Shown here: positions 9,010-18,029 of the stretch, piece after piece
Numbering within the stretch: the stretch's first letter is position 1
How the letters are laid out: the number at the start of each line of letters is the position of its first letter
Origin: Rhizobium leguminosarum bv. trifolii WSM1325
GTDB lineage: Bacteria; Pseudomonadota; Alphaproteobacteria; Rhizobiales; Rhizobiaceae
NCBI GenBank assembly: GCA_000023185.1
Contig: CP001622.1
Location: forward strand, 3,038,001 to 3,102,000
Direction of reading: 5' to 3'
Length of the DNA stretch: 64,000 bases
The notes under the pieces: generated by a model
Databases searched by the model: none
What the model was told of the DNA's origin: nothing
The model's input: only the letters and a program-made list of their open reading frames with translations
Program-made: the position numbers and the translations under genes

Positions 9010-9921
9010 ATGGAAAGACCGGAACTGCCGATCGGCTTGCCTGACGATATCGAAGAGAAGAAGGCCGCAGCCCGCAATTGGTTCGAGGGATTGCGCGATA
9101 CGATCTGCGCCTCCTTCGAGGCCCTCGAGGACGAGTTGGAAGGGCCGCTATCCGACCAGGAGCCCGGCCGCTTCGTCGCCAAGGACTGGTCACGCGAAAA
9201 TGGTGCTGGCGGCGGTGGCCGGATGTCGATGATGGAAGGCCGCGTCTTCGAAAAGGTCGGCGTCCATACCTCCACTGTCTACGGCGAATTCGCCCCGGAT
9301 TTCCGCGCCCAGATACCCGGCGCCAAGGACGATCCGCGTTTCTGGGCCTCCGGCATCTCGCTGATCGCCCATCCCGTGAACCCACACGTTCCGGCGGTGC
9401 ACATGAACACCCGCATGGTCGTCACCACCAGCCGCTGGTTCGGCGGCGGGGCCGACCTGACGCCGGTGCTGTCGCGCCGCCGCACGCAGGAGGACGAGGA
9501 CAGCCAGCTCTTCCACAAAGCCATGGAGATCGCGTGCCGCAATCATGCCGTCGCCGATTATGATGCGTACAAAGCCTGGTGCGACGAATATTTCTTCCTG
9601 AAACACCGCAACGAGGCCCGCGGCATCGGCGGCATCTTCTACGACTGGCTGCATTCAAGCGAGGAAGCCGGCGGCTGGGACGCCGATTTCGCCTTCACGC
9701 GTGATGTCGGCCGGGCTTTCGCCATGGTCTATCCAAAAATCGTCCGCTCCAACTTCAATAAATTGTGGACAGAGGCCGATCGCGACGAACAATTGATCCG
9801 CCGGGGCCGCTACGTCGAATTTAATCTGCTGTATGATCGCGGCACGATCTTCGGCCTGAAGACCGGCGGCAACGTTGAATCCATTCTCTCTTCGTTGCCC
9901 CCCGTCGTCCGCTGGCCATGA
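9010..9921 (+). CDS. hemF: Oxygen-dependent coproporphyrinogen III oxidase
   Basis: 303 residues, full family length. Diagnostic segments are [22 protein letters not shown] near residues 53-74, the HMNTRM block with substrate-contacting residues, [15 protein letters not shown] sequence ([13 protein letters not shown]) and [20 protein letters not shown] near the C-terminus. The enzyme oxidatively decarboxylates two propionates of coproporphyrinogen III to vinyl groups using O2, giving protoporphyrinogen IX in heme synthesis. It is cytoplasmic and monocistronic by spacing. No FNR-type anaerobox was seen upstream, as expected for the aerobic enzyme. Confidence 0.97.
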   Translation: MERPELPIGLPDDIEEKKAAARNWFEGLRDTICASFEALEDELEGPLSDQEPGRFVAKDWSRENGAGGGGRMSMMEGRVFEKVGVHTSTVYGEFAPDFRAQIPGAKDDPRFWASGISLIAHPVNPHVPAVHMNTRMVVTTSRWFGGGADLTPVLSRRRTQEDEDSQLFHKAMEIACRNHAVADYDAYKAWCDEYFFLKHRNEARGIGGIFYDWLHSSEEAGGWDADFAFTRDVGRAFAMVYPKIVRSNFNKLWTEADRDEQLIRRGRYVEFNLLYDRGTIFGLKTGGNVESILSSLPPVVRWP

Positions 9922-10024
9922 AACTGTGATATCTCATCGATAAATTCGAGGTGATAGACCTTCACGAAAACTCAGTGCGTCCTAACTTTATATGTATGTG
10001 CGTAACAATCGGAGGAGGATTGTC

Positions 10025-10294
10025 ATGACGATACAAAGTAGCTCGCCAGCGTCCGCGGATGTCCAGGAAACATCCCGCACGATCGACACATCCGAGTTTC
10101 TGACGCGCATTGCCGAGAAACTGCGGACCAAGAGCGGCTCGGATCTGCCGCTGTCCTGCTTCATCGAGCAGGTCAAGCTGCAACTGGCCGGCGGAAAGTC
10201 GCCGGAACAGCTGCAGAACGAAGCAGCGGCCGCCAACAGCAACATGCCCGGCCACCTTTTGGATACCTACAAAGCCTGGGCGATGCCCGACTGA
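10025..10294 (+). CDS. Small hypothetical protein
   Basis: 89 residues from the ATG at 10025, which has a strong GGAGGAGG site about seven bases upstream. A frame extension to 9992 is unlikely. The N-terminus is Ser/Thr-rich and probably disordered; residues 25-85 look helical and soluble (EFLTRIAEKLRTK, CFIEQVKLQLAGGKSPEQL). I do not recognise the family. Confidence 0.7.
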   Translation: MTIQSSSPASADVQETSRTIDTSEFLTRIAEKLRTKSGSDLPLSCFIEQVKLQLAGGKSPEQLQNEAAAANSNMPGHLLDTYKAWAMPD

Positions 10295-10408
10295 CACGGC
10301 CTTTACTGGCCGGCATGTCGATGCCGGCCGGAACCTTCCCTCCCCCCGCACATTCATGAATCGCGTAAGATCGCGATCTTCGTTGTGTTTCGAACAGAGG
10401 AGAAGACC

Positions 10409-10594
10409 ATGCGACTTTTCGAATGCGGCACTCTCGTTCCGGGCTGCGCCTGGCATACACGGGCAGATAGCGACGCCGAGGTGGTCCGCCGTGCCGTTGA
10501 ACACATGAAAGACGCTCACGGTGAAACCACGATCCGCGAGAACATGGTGGATAATATCAAGGCTCGAATCCGCGACGAGGTGAACGCAGCCTGA
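10409..10594 (+). CDS. DUF1059 domain protein
   Basis: 61 residues, MRLFECGTLVPGCAWHTRADSD... The start at 10409 has an AGAGGAGAAG site just upstream. Two Cys (in FECG and GCAWH) and two His (WHTR, EHMKDAH) are arranged as in DUF1059, a small family with a Cys/His-rich, possibly metal-binding core. Its function is unknown. It abuts the convergent cca gene with no gap. Confidence 0.75.
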   Translation: MRLFECGTLVPGCAWHTRADSDAEVVRRAVEHMKDAHGETTIRENMVDNIKARIRDEVNAA

Positions 10595-11848
10595 TTATTG
10601 CACGCGTTCCTGGAGCCGGGCGAGCAGCGCCGCCCGGTCGGTAACGAAGTTTTCCTCCACCCACTGGTTTTCCAGACCGGCAAGCAGCTCGCCGACGCGC
10701 GGGCCAGACGCGATTCCTGCCGAAATCACGTCGCCGCCGTTCAGCGGAAACTGTGGTTTCTTCCAGTGCGTTGCCTTATCCAGCAGCTTGTTGAGCCGCG
10801 CAGACCGCGCCATTTCGTCGAAATCGCTTTCAGCCTTGCCGCGCGCAACCGCAAGTGCCAGCTTCAGCCGTGTCGTGATGCCGTCGGTGCTGTTGCGATA
10901 AAGCAACCGTTCGAAAGCCGCCGATGACATGTCGTCATTGACTGGCGCTGCCATGGCCCAGGCCTTGAGAGTGGCCGCTTCCGCATTCGAGAGCTTGAGC
11001 CGGGCTGCGAGCGCCTCCATGCGCGCGGCATCGGGCGGCACGATCGCCGCAAGGCGCAGCAAAGGATCGGGTGTCCAGCCGAGCGCCTTTTCGGTGGCGA
11101 TCAGCGAAGGGATCGCATCGATCCCCCATCGTTCCGATTCCGGCAGGATTTCCGTCAACACCGCCACCTGCCGCATCCAGAGCAGCGCGCGACCAGGATC
11201 GTCGGCGCCAAGCAGCTTTCGCAACTCAGACCAGACGCGTTCTGCCGAAAGCGTCGTCAGTTTCGAACGCGCGAGGGAACACGCCTTCAGCCCCTCGGCA
11301 TCCGGCCGCCCGGAACCGTAATAGGCAAAGAAACGGAAGAAGCGCAGGATACGCAAATGATCCTCGGCAATACGCCTTGCGGCATCGCCGATGAAGCGGA
11401 TGTTGTGCGTCTCAATGTCGGCAAGTCCGCCAACGAGATCCACCACCTCGCCCTTTGCATCGGCATAAAGCGCGTTGATCGTCAGATCCCGCCGTTCGGC
11501 GTCTCCCTTCCAGTCGGTGCTGAAGGCAACCTTGGCATGGCGTCCGTCGGTCTCGACGTCGGTGCGAAGGGTCGTCACCTCGAAGGGCTTGCCGTCGATG
11601 ACGAGCGTCACCGTGCCGTGCTCGAGGCCGGTTGGGACTGCCTTGATGCCGGCCGCCGCCGCCCGCTCCATCACCGGCTCCGGTCTGAGTGTCGTGGCTA
11701 TGTCGACATCATTGACCGGCAGGCCCATCAGGCTGTTGCGCACCGCTCCGCCAACCACCCGCCCTTCGCCGCCATCGGCGTTGAGAAGCGCTAAGATCCG
11801 GCCGAGGGCCGGGTCGCGGAACCATGCTTGGTCGGCGATGCCGGTCAT
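10595..11848 (-). CDS. cca: CCA tRNA nucleotidyltransferase / poly(A) polymerase family
   Basis: 417 residues. The class II nucleotidyltransferase head has GGAVRNSLMG and the catalytic pair in NDVDIATTL (near residues 36-56), RRDLTINALYAD (motif C) and an ERVWSELRKLL-containing helical body. It adds or repairs the 3'-CCA end of tRNA. Its start overlaps the stop of the upstream Nudix gene by four bases, and that gene overlaps the DUF1285 gene in the same way, so the three form one minus-strand operon. Confidence 0.92.
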   Translation of the reverse strand: MTGIADQAWFRDPALGRILALLNADGGEGRVVGGAVRNSLMGLPVNDVDIATTLRPEPVMERAAAAGIKAVPTGLEHGTVTLVIDGKPFEVTTLRTDVETDGRHAKVAFSTDWKGDAERRDLTINALYADAKGEVVDLVGGLADIETHNIRFIGDAARRIAEDHLRILRFFRFFAYYGSGRPDAEGLKACSLARSKLTTLSAERVWSELRKLLGADDPGRALLWMRQVAVLTEILPESERWGIDAIPSLIATEKALGWTPDPLLRLAAIVPPDAARMEALAARLKLSNAEAATLKAWAMAAPVNDDMSSAAFERLLYRNSTDGITTRLKLALAVARGKAESDFDEMARSARLNKLLDKATHWKKPQFPLNGGDVISAGIASGPRVGELLAGLENQWVEENFVTDRAALLARLQERVQ

Positions 11849-12495
11849 GCATAAAGCCTTTCATAAAGCGTGCGGACGATGCCAGCGGTAATTCCCCAGA
11901 TCATTCTGGTTTCATAGGGCACGCGGTAGAAATGCCGGTCGATGCCGTCGATGACACGTCTGTCGCGGGTGTGATTGGCAGGATCCATCAGGAAGGAAAG
12001 CGGCACCTCGAACACGTCGTCCACCTCGGTCGGGTTCAGCGTCAGCGCAAAGCCCGGCGAGACGACGCCGAGCACCGGCGTAATGCGGAAGCCCGTTGAG
12101 GCAAGGTAATTCGGCAGCCGCCCCACGGTTTCGACGAAGGAACCGGCCAGGCCAATCTCCTCCTCCGTCTCGCGGATCGCCGCCATTTCGGGCGAGATAT
12201 CGGCGGGATCGATCGAGCCGCCGGGAAAGGCGATCTGCCCGGAATGTTTGCGCAGCGTCGCCGTGCGCTTGGTGAAGATCACATGCGCTTCCTCGCCATC
12301 GTCGATGACGGGTACGAGCACGGCGGCGTCGCGCAGCTTGAAGGTCTCGACCTCGGCGACGATATCGGGATTGAGGATGTGGTCCCCGTGATCGCGCCAG
12401 GCATGATCGACCGGCCCACCATTCTGGTTGAGCGCGCGGCGGCGGAATTCGGCTGCGGAAAACAGCGGATAACGTTGGGTAATCGCATCATTCAT
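11845..12495 (-). CDS. Nudix hydrolase, CoA pyrophosphatase type
   Basis: 216 residues. The sequence HSGQIAFPGGSIDPADISPEMAAIRETEEEIGL contains the Nudix box with the longer spacing typical of NudL/CoA diphosphatases and the preceding SGQIAFPGG signature of that subfamily. The likely reaction is hydrolysis of CoA or related nucleotide diphosphates. It overlaps both neighbours by four bases and is presumably translationally coupled. Confidence 0.88.
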   Translation of the reverse strand: MNDAITQRYPLFSAAEFRRRALNQNGGPVDHAWRDHGDHILNPDIVAEVETFKLRDAAVLVPVIDDGEEAHVIFTKRTATLRKHSGQIAFPGGSIDPADISPEMAAIRETEEEIGLAGSFVETVGRLPNYLASTGFRITPVLGVVSPGFALTLNPTEVDDVFEVPLSFLMDPANHTRDRRVIDGIDRHFYRVPYETRMIWGITAGIVRTLYERLYA

Positions 12496-13115
12496 CGGGA
12501 AAGCGCATCCAGTTCATCGGCCGGCATCATCGCAAAAACCTCTCCGGCCGAGCGGACGGCGAACATCGCCTGTCCCTCGACCTCGATCGTCTCGCCGAGC
12601 GCCACCAGTTCATACATCACCGCACGCGACACCAGCGCCTCCAGCCGCCCGCGCACATGCAGATAGGGTTTCAATTCGGCATTCTCGCCCGCAATCGCAA
12701 AGCGCAGCCGATGCTCTCCTCCCGCCTCCACGACATCGCCGACATTGGTGCGGAAAGTCAGCACCTGTCGGCCTTGCCCCTCCGTCACGCTCATCTCCAC
12801 GGCGATGAAAGGCGCGTCGACGACCCTTATACCGACCTTTTCCACAGGAGTTACGAGATAGGTCTTCTGGTCGTCGTCTTTTCTTAAAACCGTCGAAAAC
12901 AGCCGCACCAGCGCCGGTCGACCGATCGGCGTACCCATGTAGAACCAGGTGCCGTCCGCCCGGATTTCCATGTCGATATCGCCGCAGAAAGGCGGATTCC
13001 ACCGCTCGACCGGCGGCAATCCTCGTTTTTGTCCGGCATTTTCCTGAGACGCGCGCGAAATCAGTGCGGCAAGTCCCGCCGCATCCGCCTGTCCGCTGAT
13101 TTCCTCGGCTGCCAT
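12492..13115 (-). CDS. DUF1285 domain protein
   Basis: 207 residues. Recognisable DUF1285 features are PPVERWNPPFCGDIDMEIRADGTWFYMGTPIGRPALVRLFSTVLRKDDD, a fold seen in small soluble proteins of unknown function. There is no signal peptide. It is the first gene of the DUF1285-Nudix-cca operon, and its promoter must lie in 13116-13273, which it shares divergently with the MoxR operon. Confidence 0.88.
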   Translation of the reverse strand: MAAEEISGQADAAGLAALISRASQENAGQKRGLPPVERWNPPFCGDIDMEIRADGTWFYMGTPIGRPALVRLFSTVLRKDDDQKTYLVTPVEKVGIRVVDAPFIAVEMSVTEGQGRQVLTFRTNVGDVVEAGGEHRLRFAIAGENAELKPYLHVRGRLEALVSRAVMYELVALGETIEVEGQAMFAVRSAGEVFAMMPADELDALSR

Positions 13116-13273
13116 TCTTCCGTCCCGGTTTGTCCTTAACGAAGTAAAGTCACGAGATAGTCATTCGCAACGAACTTGTCAGCCCGTCACATCTCCATAA
13201 CTCTATCGGGTATGAGGCACATGTATAAGTCCGCCGATTCGCTGCCGAATGATTTCAGCCGTTGGAGATACGC

Positions 13274-14284
13274 ATGGGTATGATGAAGACCGAAGCCAGC
13301 CTCGATGAAAAGGCGATCGTCGCCGCCGCCGAAAAGGCGCTCTCCGATATCGCCGCCATCCGCGGGGAAGTCTCGAAGGTGATCTTCGGTCAGGAAAGCG
13401 TCGTCGAGAACACCATTCTCGCCGTGCTGTCAGGCGGTCATGCTCTGCTCGTCGGCGTTCCCGGTCTTGCCAAGACCAGACTGGTGACCACGCTCGGCGA
13501 GGTGCTCGGCCTTGCCGCCAACCGCATCCAGTTCACGCCGGATCTGATGCCCTCGGATATTCTCGGCTCCGAGGTGATGGACCAGGACGACAGTGGACGC
13601 CGCTCCTTCCGTTTCGTCAAGGGCCCGGTCTTTGCCCAGCTCCTGATGGCCGACGAGATCAACCGCGCTTCGCCGCGTACCCAGTCGGCCCTTCTGCAAT
13701 CCATGCAGGAATATCACATCACGATCGCCGGCCAGCGTTATGACCTGCCGGCGCCCTTCCATGTGCTCGCCACCCAGAACCCGCTCGAGCAGGAAGGCAC
13801 CTACCCCCTGCCCGAAGCCCAGCTCGACCGCTTCCTGCTGCAAGTCGACGTCAACTACCCCGAACTCGCCGCCGAGCGTCAGATCCTGCTCGAGACGACG
13901 GGCTTGGGCGAAACCCGACCGGAAGCCGTCATCGATGCGCAGCGGCTGATCGAGATCCAGACTCTGGTGCGCCAGATGCCGGTGAGCGACACGGTTGTCG
14001 ATGCCATCCTGGCGCTGGTGCGTTCCGCCCGCCCCGGACAGGGCAATACCTCGACCGACAAGAACGTCGCCTGGGGTCCTGGCCCTCGCGCCGGCCAGGC
14101 AATGATGCTCTGCGCGCGCGCCCGCGCGCTCTACGAAGGCCGTCTGGCACCGTCTCTGGACGATATCTTCGCGCTCGCCGAACCCATTCTCCAGCACCGC
14201 ATGGCGCTGACCTTCGCCGCCCGCGCCGAAGGCATGTCGGTGCGTGATGTCGTCGCCGGACTGGTCAAGCAGGCAAAGGGATAA
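13274..14284 (+). CDS. MoxR-type AAA+ ATPase
   Basis: 336 residues from the ATG at 13274, where GGAG lies six bases upstream; an in-frame TTG at 13262 and ATG at 13280 are less likely. Walker A GVPGLAKT is at about 61-68 and Walker B LLMADEIN at 123-130, followed by the sensor segment ATQNPLEQEGTYPLPEAQLDRFLL, a hallmark of MoxR proteins. These ATPases act as chaperones that activate or insert cofactors into client proteins, usually with VWA-domain partners. Three such partners follow in the same operon. Confidence 0.93.
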   Translation: MGMMKTEASLDEKAIVAAAEKALSDIAAIRGEVSKVIFGQESVVENTILAVLSGGHALLVGVPGLAKTRLVTTLGEVLGLAANRIQFTPDLMPSDILGSEVMDQDDSGRRSFRFVKGPVFAQLLMADEINRASPRTQSALLQSMQEYHITIAGQRYDLPAPFHVLATQNPLEQEGTYPLPEAQLDRFLLQVDVNYPELAAERQILLETTGLGETRPEAVIDAQRLIEIQTLVRQMPVSDTVVDAILALVRSARPGQGNTSTDKNVAWGPGPRAGQAMMLCARARALYEGRLAPSLDDIFALAEPILQHRMALTFAARAEGMSVRDVVAGLVKQAKG

Positions 14285-14297
14285 GGAAGCCGGACGC

Positions 14298-15218
14298 GTG
14301 GCATCTATCGGACAGATCGTCAACCCGACGTCAGGCAGCGATGCCCTTTCCCGCGCCAGGCAGCGGGCCGCCCTGGTGCCGGACTGCCTGGTGGAAGCCA
14401 AGCGCATCGCCAACACCGTGATCGCCGGCTGGCATGGTCGCCGCAAGCGCGGCATCGGCGAGAATTTCTGGCAGTTCCGTCCCTATGCCGAGGGCGAGAG
14501 CCTGTCGCGCATCGATTGGCGCCGCTCCGCCCGCGACGACCACACCTATGTGCGCGAGCGCGAATGGGAGGCGGCGCACACGATCTGGCTCTGGTGCGAC
14601 ATGTCGCCCTCGATGATGTACAAGTCGAGCTACGGCAACGTGTCCAAGGAAAGCCGCGCTCTGGTCATCATGCTGGCGCTTGCCGAAATCCTCGCCCGCT
14701 CCGGCGAGCGCATCGGCTGCCCCGGCATCATGGAACCCGCCTCCGCCCGCAACGCCGCCGAACGCCTCGCAGCCGCGCTCATGCACACGCCGCTGACCGG
14801 CGGCCTGCCGGAAACGGCGATGATCCGCGGCTGGAGCGACCTCGTCCTCATCGGCGATTTCCTCGACGATGCGCCGGCAATCATGGAGCGCCTCGGCCCG
14901 CTTGCCCGCCGCGGCCTGCGCGGCCACGTGGTCGAGATATCAGATCCCGCCGAAGAGATATTCCCCTATAGCGGCCGCACCGAATTCACCGATCCGGAGA
15001 GCGGCGCCAAGCTTATCTCCGGCCGCGCCGAACATATCCGCGAGGCCTATCGCAACGCCTACCTCGCCCGCAGGGACAGCCTCGGCCAGTCGCTGCGCCA
15101 TCTCGGCTGGACCTTCGCGTCTCATCGCACCGATCATCTTGCTTCGGAAGCGTTGGTCGCGGTGCACATGTATCTGTCCGGCATGCCGGCCAAGGCAACG
15201 CATGGAGGGCAGCTATGA
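14298..15218 (+). CDS. DUF58 domain protein (MoxR partner with VWA-like fold)
   Basis: 306 residues from a GTG at 14298, with AGGAAG about nine bases upstream and 13 bases after the MoxR stop. The DUF58 core is visible as EGESLSRIDWRRSARDDHTYVREREWE (about 66-91) and an intact MIDAS-type DxSxS motif in CDMSPSMM (101-105). DUF58 proteins almost always sit next to MoxR genes. The product is probably cytoplasmic or membrane-associated. Its end overlaps the next gene by four bases. Confidence 0.9.
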   Translation: MASIGQIVNPTSGSDALSRARQRAALVPDCLVEAKRIANTVIAGWHGRRKRGIGENFWQFRPYAEGESLSRIDWRRSARDDHTYVREREWEAAHTIWLWCDMSPSMMYKSSYGNVSKESRALVIMLALAEILARSGERIGCPGIMEPASARNAAERLAAALMHTPLTGGLPETAMIRGWSDLVLIGDFLDDAPAIMERLGPLARRGLRGHVVEISDPAEEIFPYSGRTEFTDPESGAKLISGRAEHIREAYRNAYLARRDSLGQSLRHLGWTFASHRTDHLASEALVAVHMYLSGMPAKATHGGQL

Positions 15219-18028
15219 ACGCCCTTCCCTTCGCTTTCGCCTATCCCGCCATTCTCGGCGCGCTCGTCGCCTTGCCGGTCATCTGGTGGCTGCTACGGCT
15301 GACGCCGCCACGTCCGAAGACCGAAGTCTTCCCGCCGCTGAAGATCCTCGCCTCGGTGCTGAAGCGCGAGGAGACGCCGGCGCAGAGCCCCTGGTGGCTG
15401 ACGCTGCTGCGCATGCTGCTCGCCGCCACCATCATCCTTGCAATCGCCGACCCGGTTTTCAATCCACGCACCAGTTCGCTGGCATCAGGTGGCCCGCTCG
15501 TCCTCTTCGTCGACAACAGCTGGGCGGCGGCACCCGACTGGGAGCGCCGCATCCAGACCGCCGACGCGTTGATAGACGACGCCGAATCCGCCGGCACGCC
15601 TGTGTCGATCGCCTTCACCGCCGATCCGAGCAACGACGCCGTGCCCGGCACCGCCGCTGCCGCCCGCGACAAGCTGCGCGCCGCCGAGCCGCGACCACTG
15701 GTACCGGACCGCGAACGCGCCTTCCAGGCGCTGCGCGCCGCGCTGAACGGCATCAAGCCCGGCACCCTCGCCTTCCTGACTGACGGCGCCGCCGCCAAGG
15801 CCGACGACGCCACGGTGCGCAGGCTGGCCGAACTCCAGCCCGCTGATCTGCGCCTGATCGAGGGCGAGGCCGCGCGGACGGTCGCGATCACTGCCGCCAA
15901 CAATGCGGCGGATGCCATGACCGTCAAGGTCACGCGGCTCAACACCTCGCAGGCCGCATCGGTGGCGCTGAACGCCGTCGATACCCAGGGCCGCTCGATC
16001 GCCAATGGCAGGGTGGATTTCCGCCCCGGCCAGAGCGTCGCGACGAGTGCGATCACCGCTCCCTTCGAGATGCGCAACGATTTCGCGCGCATCAGCGTCG
16101 ACAACGGCGCGACGGCAGGCGCCGTCCACCTTCTCGACGACGCATTCAAGCGCCGCCGCGTCGTCTTGCTGTCAGGTGAAGGAGGGGATGAGTTCCAGCC
16201 GCTGCTCTCGCCGCTCTATTATATCCAGCGGGCGCTGCAACCCTATGCGGATCTGATCCAACCTGGCGATTCCGATCTTTCGGTCGCGATACCAAAACTT
16301 CTCGCCAACAATCCCTCCATCATCATCATGGCCGATATCGGCCGGCTGCCGGAGGAGACCTACGAGCCTCTGACGCGCTGGATATCGAATGGCGGCATGC
16401 TCCTGCGGTTTGCCGGCCCGCGCATGGCGGCAGCCCCTGCGGACGATCCGCTGATCCCTGTCATCTTGCGTCAGGGAGAACGGGCGCTCGGCGGCACCTT
16501 GTCCTGGAGCGAGCCGCAGTCGCTTGCCGAATTTCCGAGTTTCGGGCCTTTCGCCGGCATAGCGCGTCCCGCCGATGTCGTCGTCAAGCGGCAGGTGCTC
16601 GCCGAACCGACGCCCGATCTTGCCGAACGCACCTGGGCGAGCCTGGCTGACGGCACACCGCTCGTCACGATGAAGCAGATCGCATCCGGCCAGATCGTCC
16701 TGTTTCACGTCACCGCGGAAGCAACCTGGTCCGATCTGCCGATCTCAGGCACCTTCGTCGACATGTTGCGTCACCTCCTGCAGATATCGCGCTCGGGCGG
16801 TGTGACTTCGGAAGCGCGCGGCAATGCGCGTGTCTCCGAAACCCTGCCGCCATTCCGCATGCTGACGGCCAAGGGCACGCTCGTCTCCGAGACGGGATCG
16901 GCGCGGCCGCTCATTCCACAGGCCGGGGTCGAACCGACGACAAATTTCGACAACCCTCCCGGGCTCTACGGTTCGGAGGATGGTTTCGCCTCGTTGAACG
17001 TGCTGCCCGAGAACGCCGAACTGACGCCGCTCGACACAACAGGGACCAATGCCGTGCGCGAAGGCCTGATCGGCGGCGAAAGCTGGTCGGCAAAACCCGC
17101 GCTCTTTCTCGCAGCCTTTCTGCTGCTCCTGGCCGATAGCCTGATCGTCCTCTTCATGAATGGCGCATTCTCGCGATTGCGCCCGGCTGTCCGAACCGCC
17201 GCGATGATCGCGGTCGCCGTCGGCGCCGGCTTTCTCGTGCAACCCGGCACGCTTCACGCCGACGACTCCCAGCCCGGCGACGACCTTATCCTGCAGAGGC
17301 TTGACAACACCCATCTCGCCTATGTCGTCACCGGCGAACAGGATGTGGATAATATATCCGAGCGCGGTCTTGAGGGACTAACCCAGTTCCTGACTTTTCG
17401 CACGACGCTGGAGCCGGCGTCGCCCGTCGGCATCGACCTCACCAAAGACGAACTCTCCTTCTATCCGATCATCTACTGGCCGGTTTCGGCGACGGCGCCG
17501 ATGCCGTCGACGGCGGCAATCAGCCGTATCGATGCCTATATGCGCAATGGCGGCACCGTGCTTTTCGATACGCGTGATCAGATCAGCGCATTGGACAATG
17601 GCGGCAATGTCAGCGCCAACGGTGAGAGATTGCAGGCAATCCTCACCAATCTCGACATCCCGCCGCTCGAGCCGGTACCATCAGATCACGTGCTGACGAA
17701 ATCCTTCTATCTTCTGTCGAGCTTTCCCGGTCGTTATACGGGCAGCCCCCTCTGGATCGAGTCCCGGCAGGGCGGTCAGGGACCGAGCGAAAAATCGGCG
17801 GCGACGGCCGACGGCGTTTCGCCGATCCTGATCACCGGCAATGATTTCGCCGGCGCCTGGGCGATCGACGACAACGGCGTACCGATACTGCCGACCGTGC
17901 CGTCGGATGAAACGCAGCGCGAATATGCCTACCGTTCCGGCGTCAACATCATGATGTACATGCTGACCGGCAACTACAAGACCGACCAGGTCCATGTTCC
18001 CGACCTCCTCGAACGGTTAGGACAATGA
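15215..18028 (+). CDS. BatA-like N-terminal / DUF4159 domain membrane protein
   Basis: 937 residues. The N-terminus has two transmembrane helices (about 10-27 and 58-77) flanking the PRPKTEVFPPLKIL segment of the aerotolerance-regulator (BatA) N-terminal domain. A VWA-like region follows with LFVDNSWAAA, where the MIDAS motif is degenerate (DNSWA rather than DxSxS). A glutamine-amidotransferase-like middle region, a further membrane helix (about 625-645) and a C-terminal DUF4159 domain (about 685-930, DDLILQRLDNTHL onward) complete it. It is translationally coupled to DUF58 (ATGA overlap). It presumably presents a large periplasmic domain to the MoxR system. Confidence 0.88.
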   Translation: MNALPFAFAYPAILGALVALPVIWWLLRLTPPRPKTEVFPPLKILASVLKREETPAQSPWWLTLLRMLLAATIILAIADPVFNPRTSSLASGGPLVLFVDNSWAAAPDWERRIQTADALIDDAESAGTPVSIAFTADPSNDAVPGTAAAARDKLRAAEPRPLVPDRERAFQALRAALNGIKPGTLAFLTDGAAAKADDATVRRLAELQPADLRLIEGEAARTVAITAANNAADAMTVKVTRLNTSQAASVALNAVDTQGRSIANGRVDFRPGQSVATSAITAPFEMRNDFARISVDNGATAGAVHLLDDAFKRRRVVLLSGEGGDEFQPLLSPLYYIQRALQPYADLIQPGDSDLSVAIPKLLANNPSIIIMADIGRLPEETYEPLTRWISNGGMLLRFAGPRMAAAPADDPLIPVILRQGERALGGTLSWSEPQSLAEFPSFGPFAGIARPADVVVKRQVLAEPTPDLAERTWASLADGTPLVTMKQIASGQIVLFHVTAEATWSDLPISGTFVDMLRHLLQISRSGGVTSEARGNARVSETLPPFRMLTAKGTLVSETGSARPLIPQAGVEPTTNFDNPPGLYGSEDGFASLNVLPENAELTPLDTTGTNAVREGLIGGESWSAKPALFLAAFLLLLADSLIVLFMNGAFSRLRPAVRTAAMIAVAVGAGFLVQPGTLHADDSQPGDDLILQRLDNTHLAYVVTGEQDVDNISERGLEGLTQFLTFRTTLEPASPVGIDLTKDELSFYPIIYWPVSATAPMPSTAAISRIDAYMRNGGTVLFDTRDQISALDNGGNVSANGERLQAILTNLDIPPLEPVPSDHVLTKSFYLLSSFPGRYTGSPLWIESRQGGQGPSEKSAATADGVSPILITGNDFAGAWAIDDNGVPILPTVPSDETQREYAYRSGVNIMMYMLTGNYKTDQVHVPDLLERLGQ

Positions 18029-18029
18029 G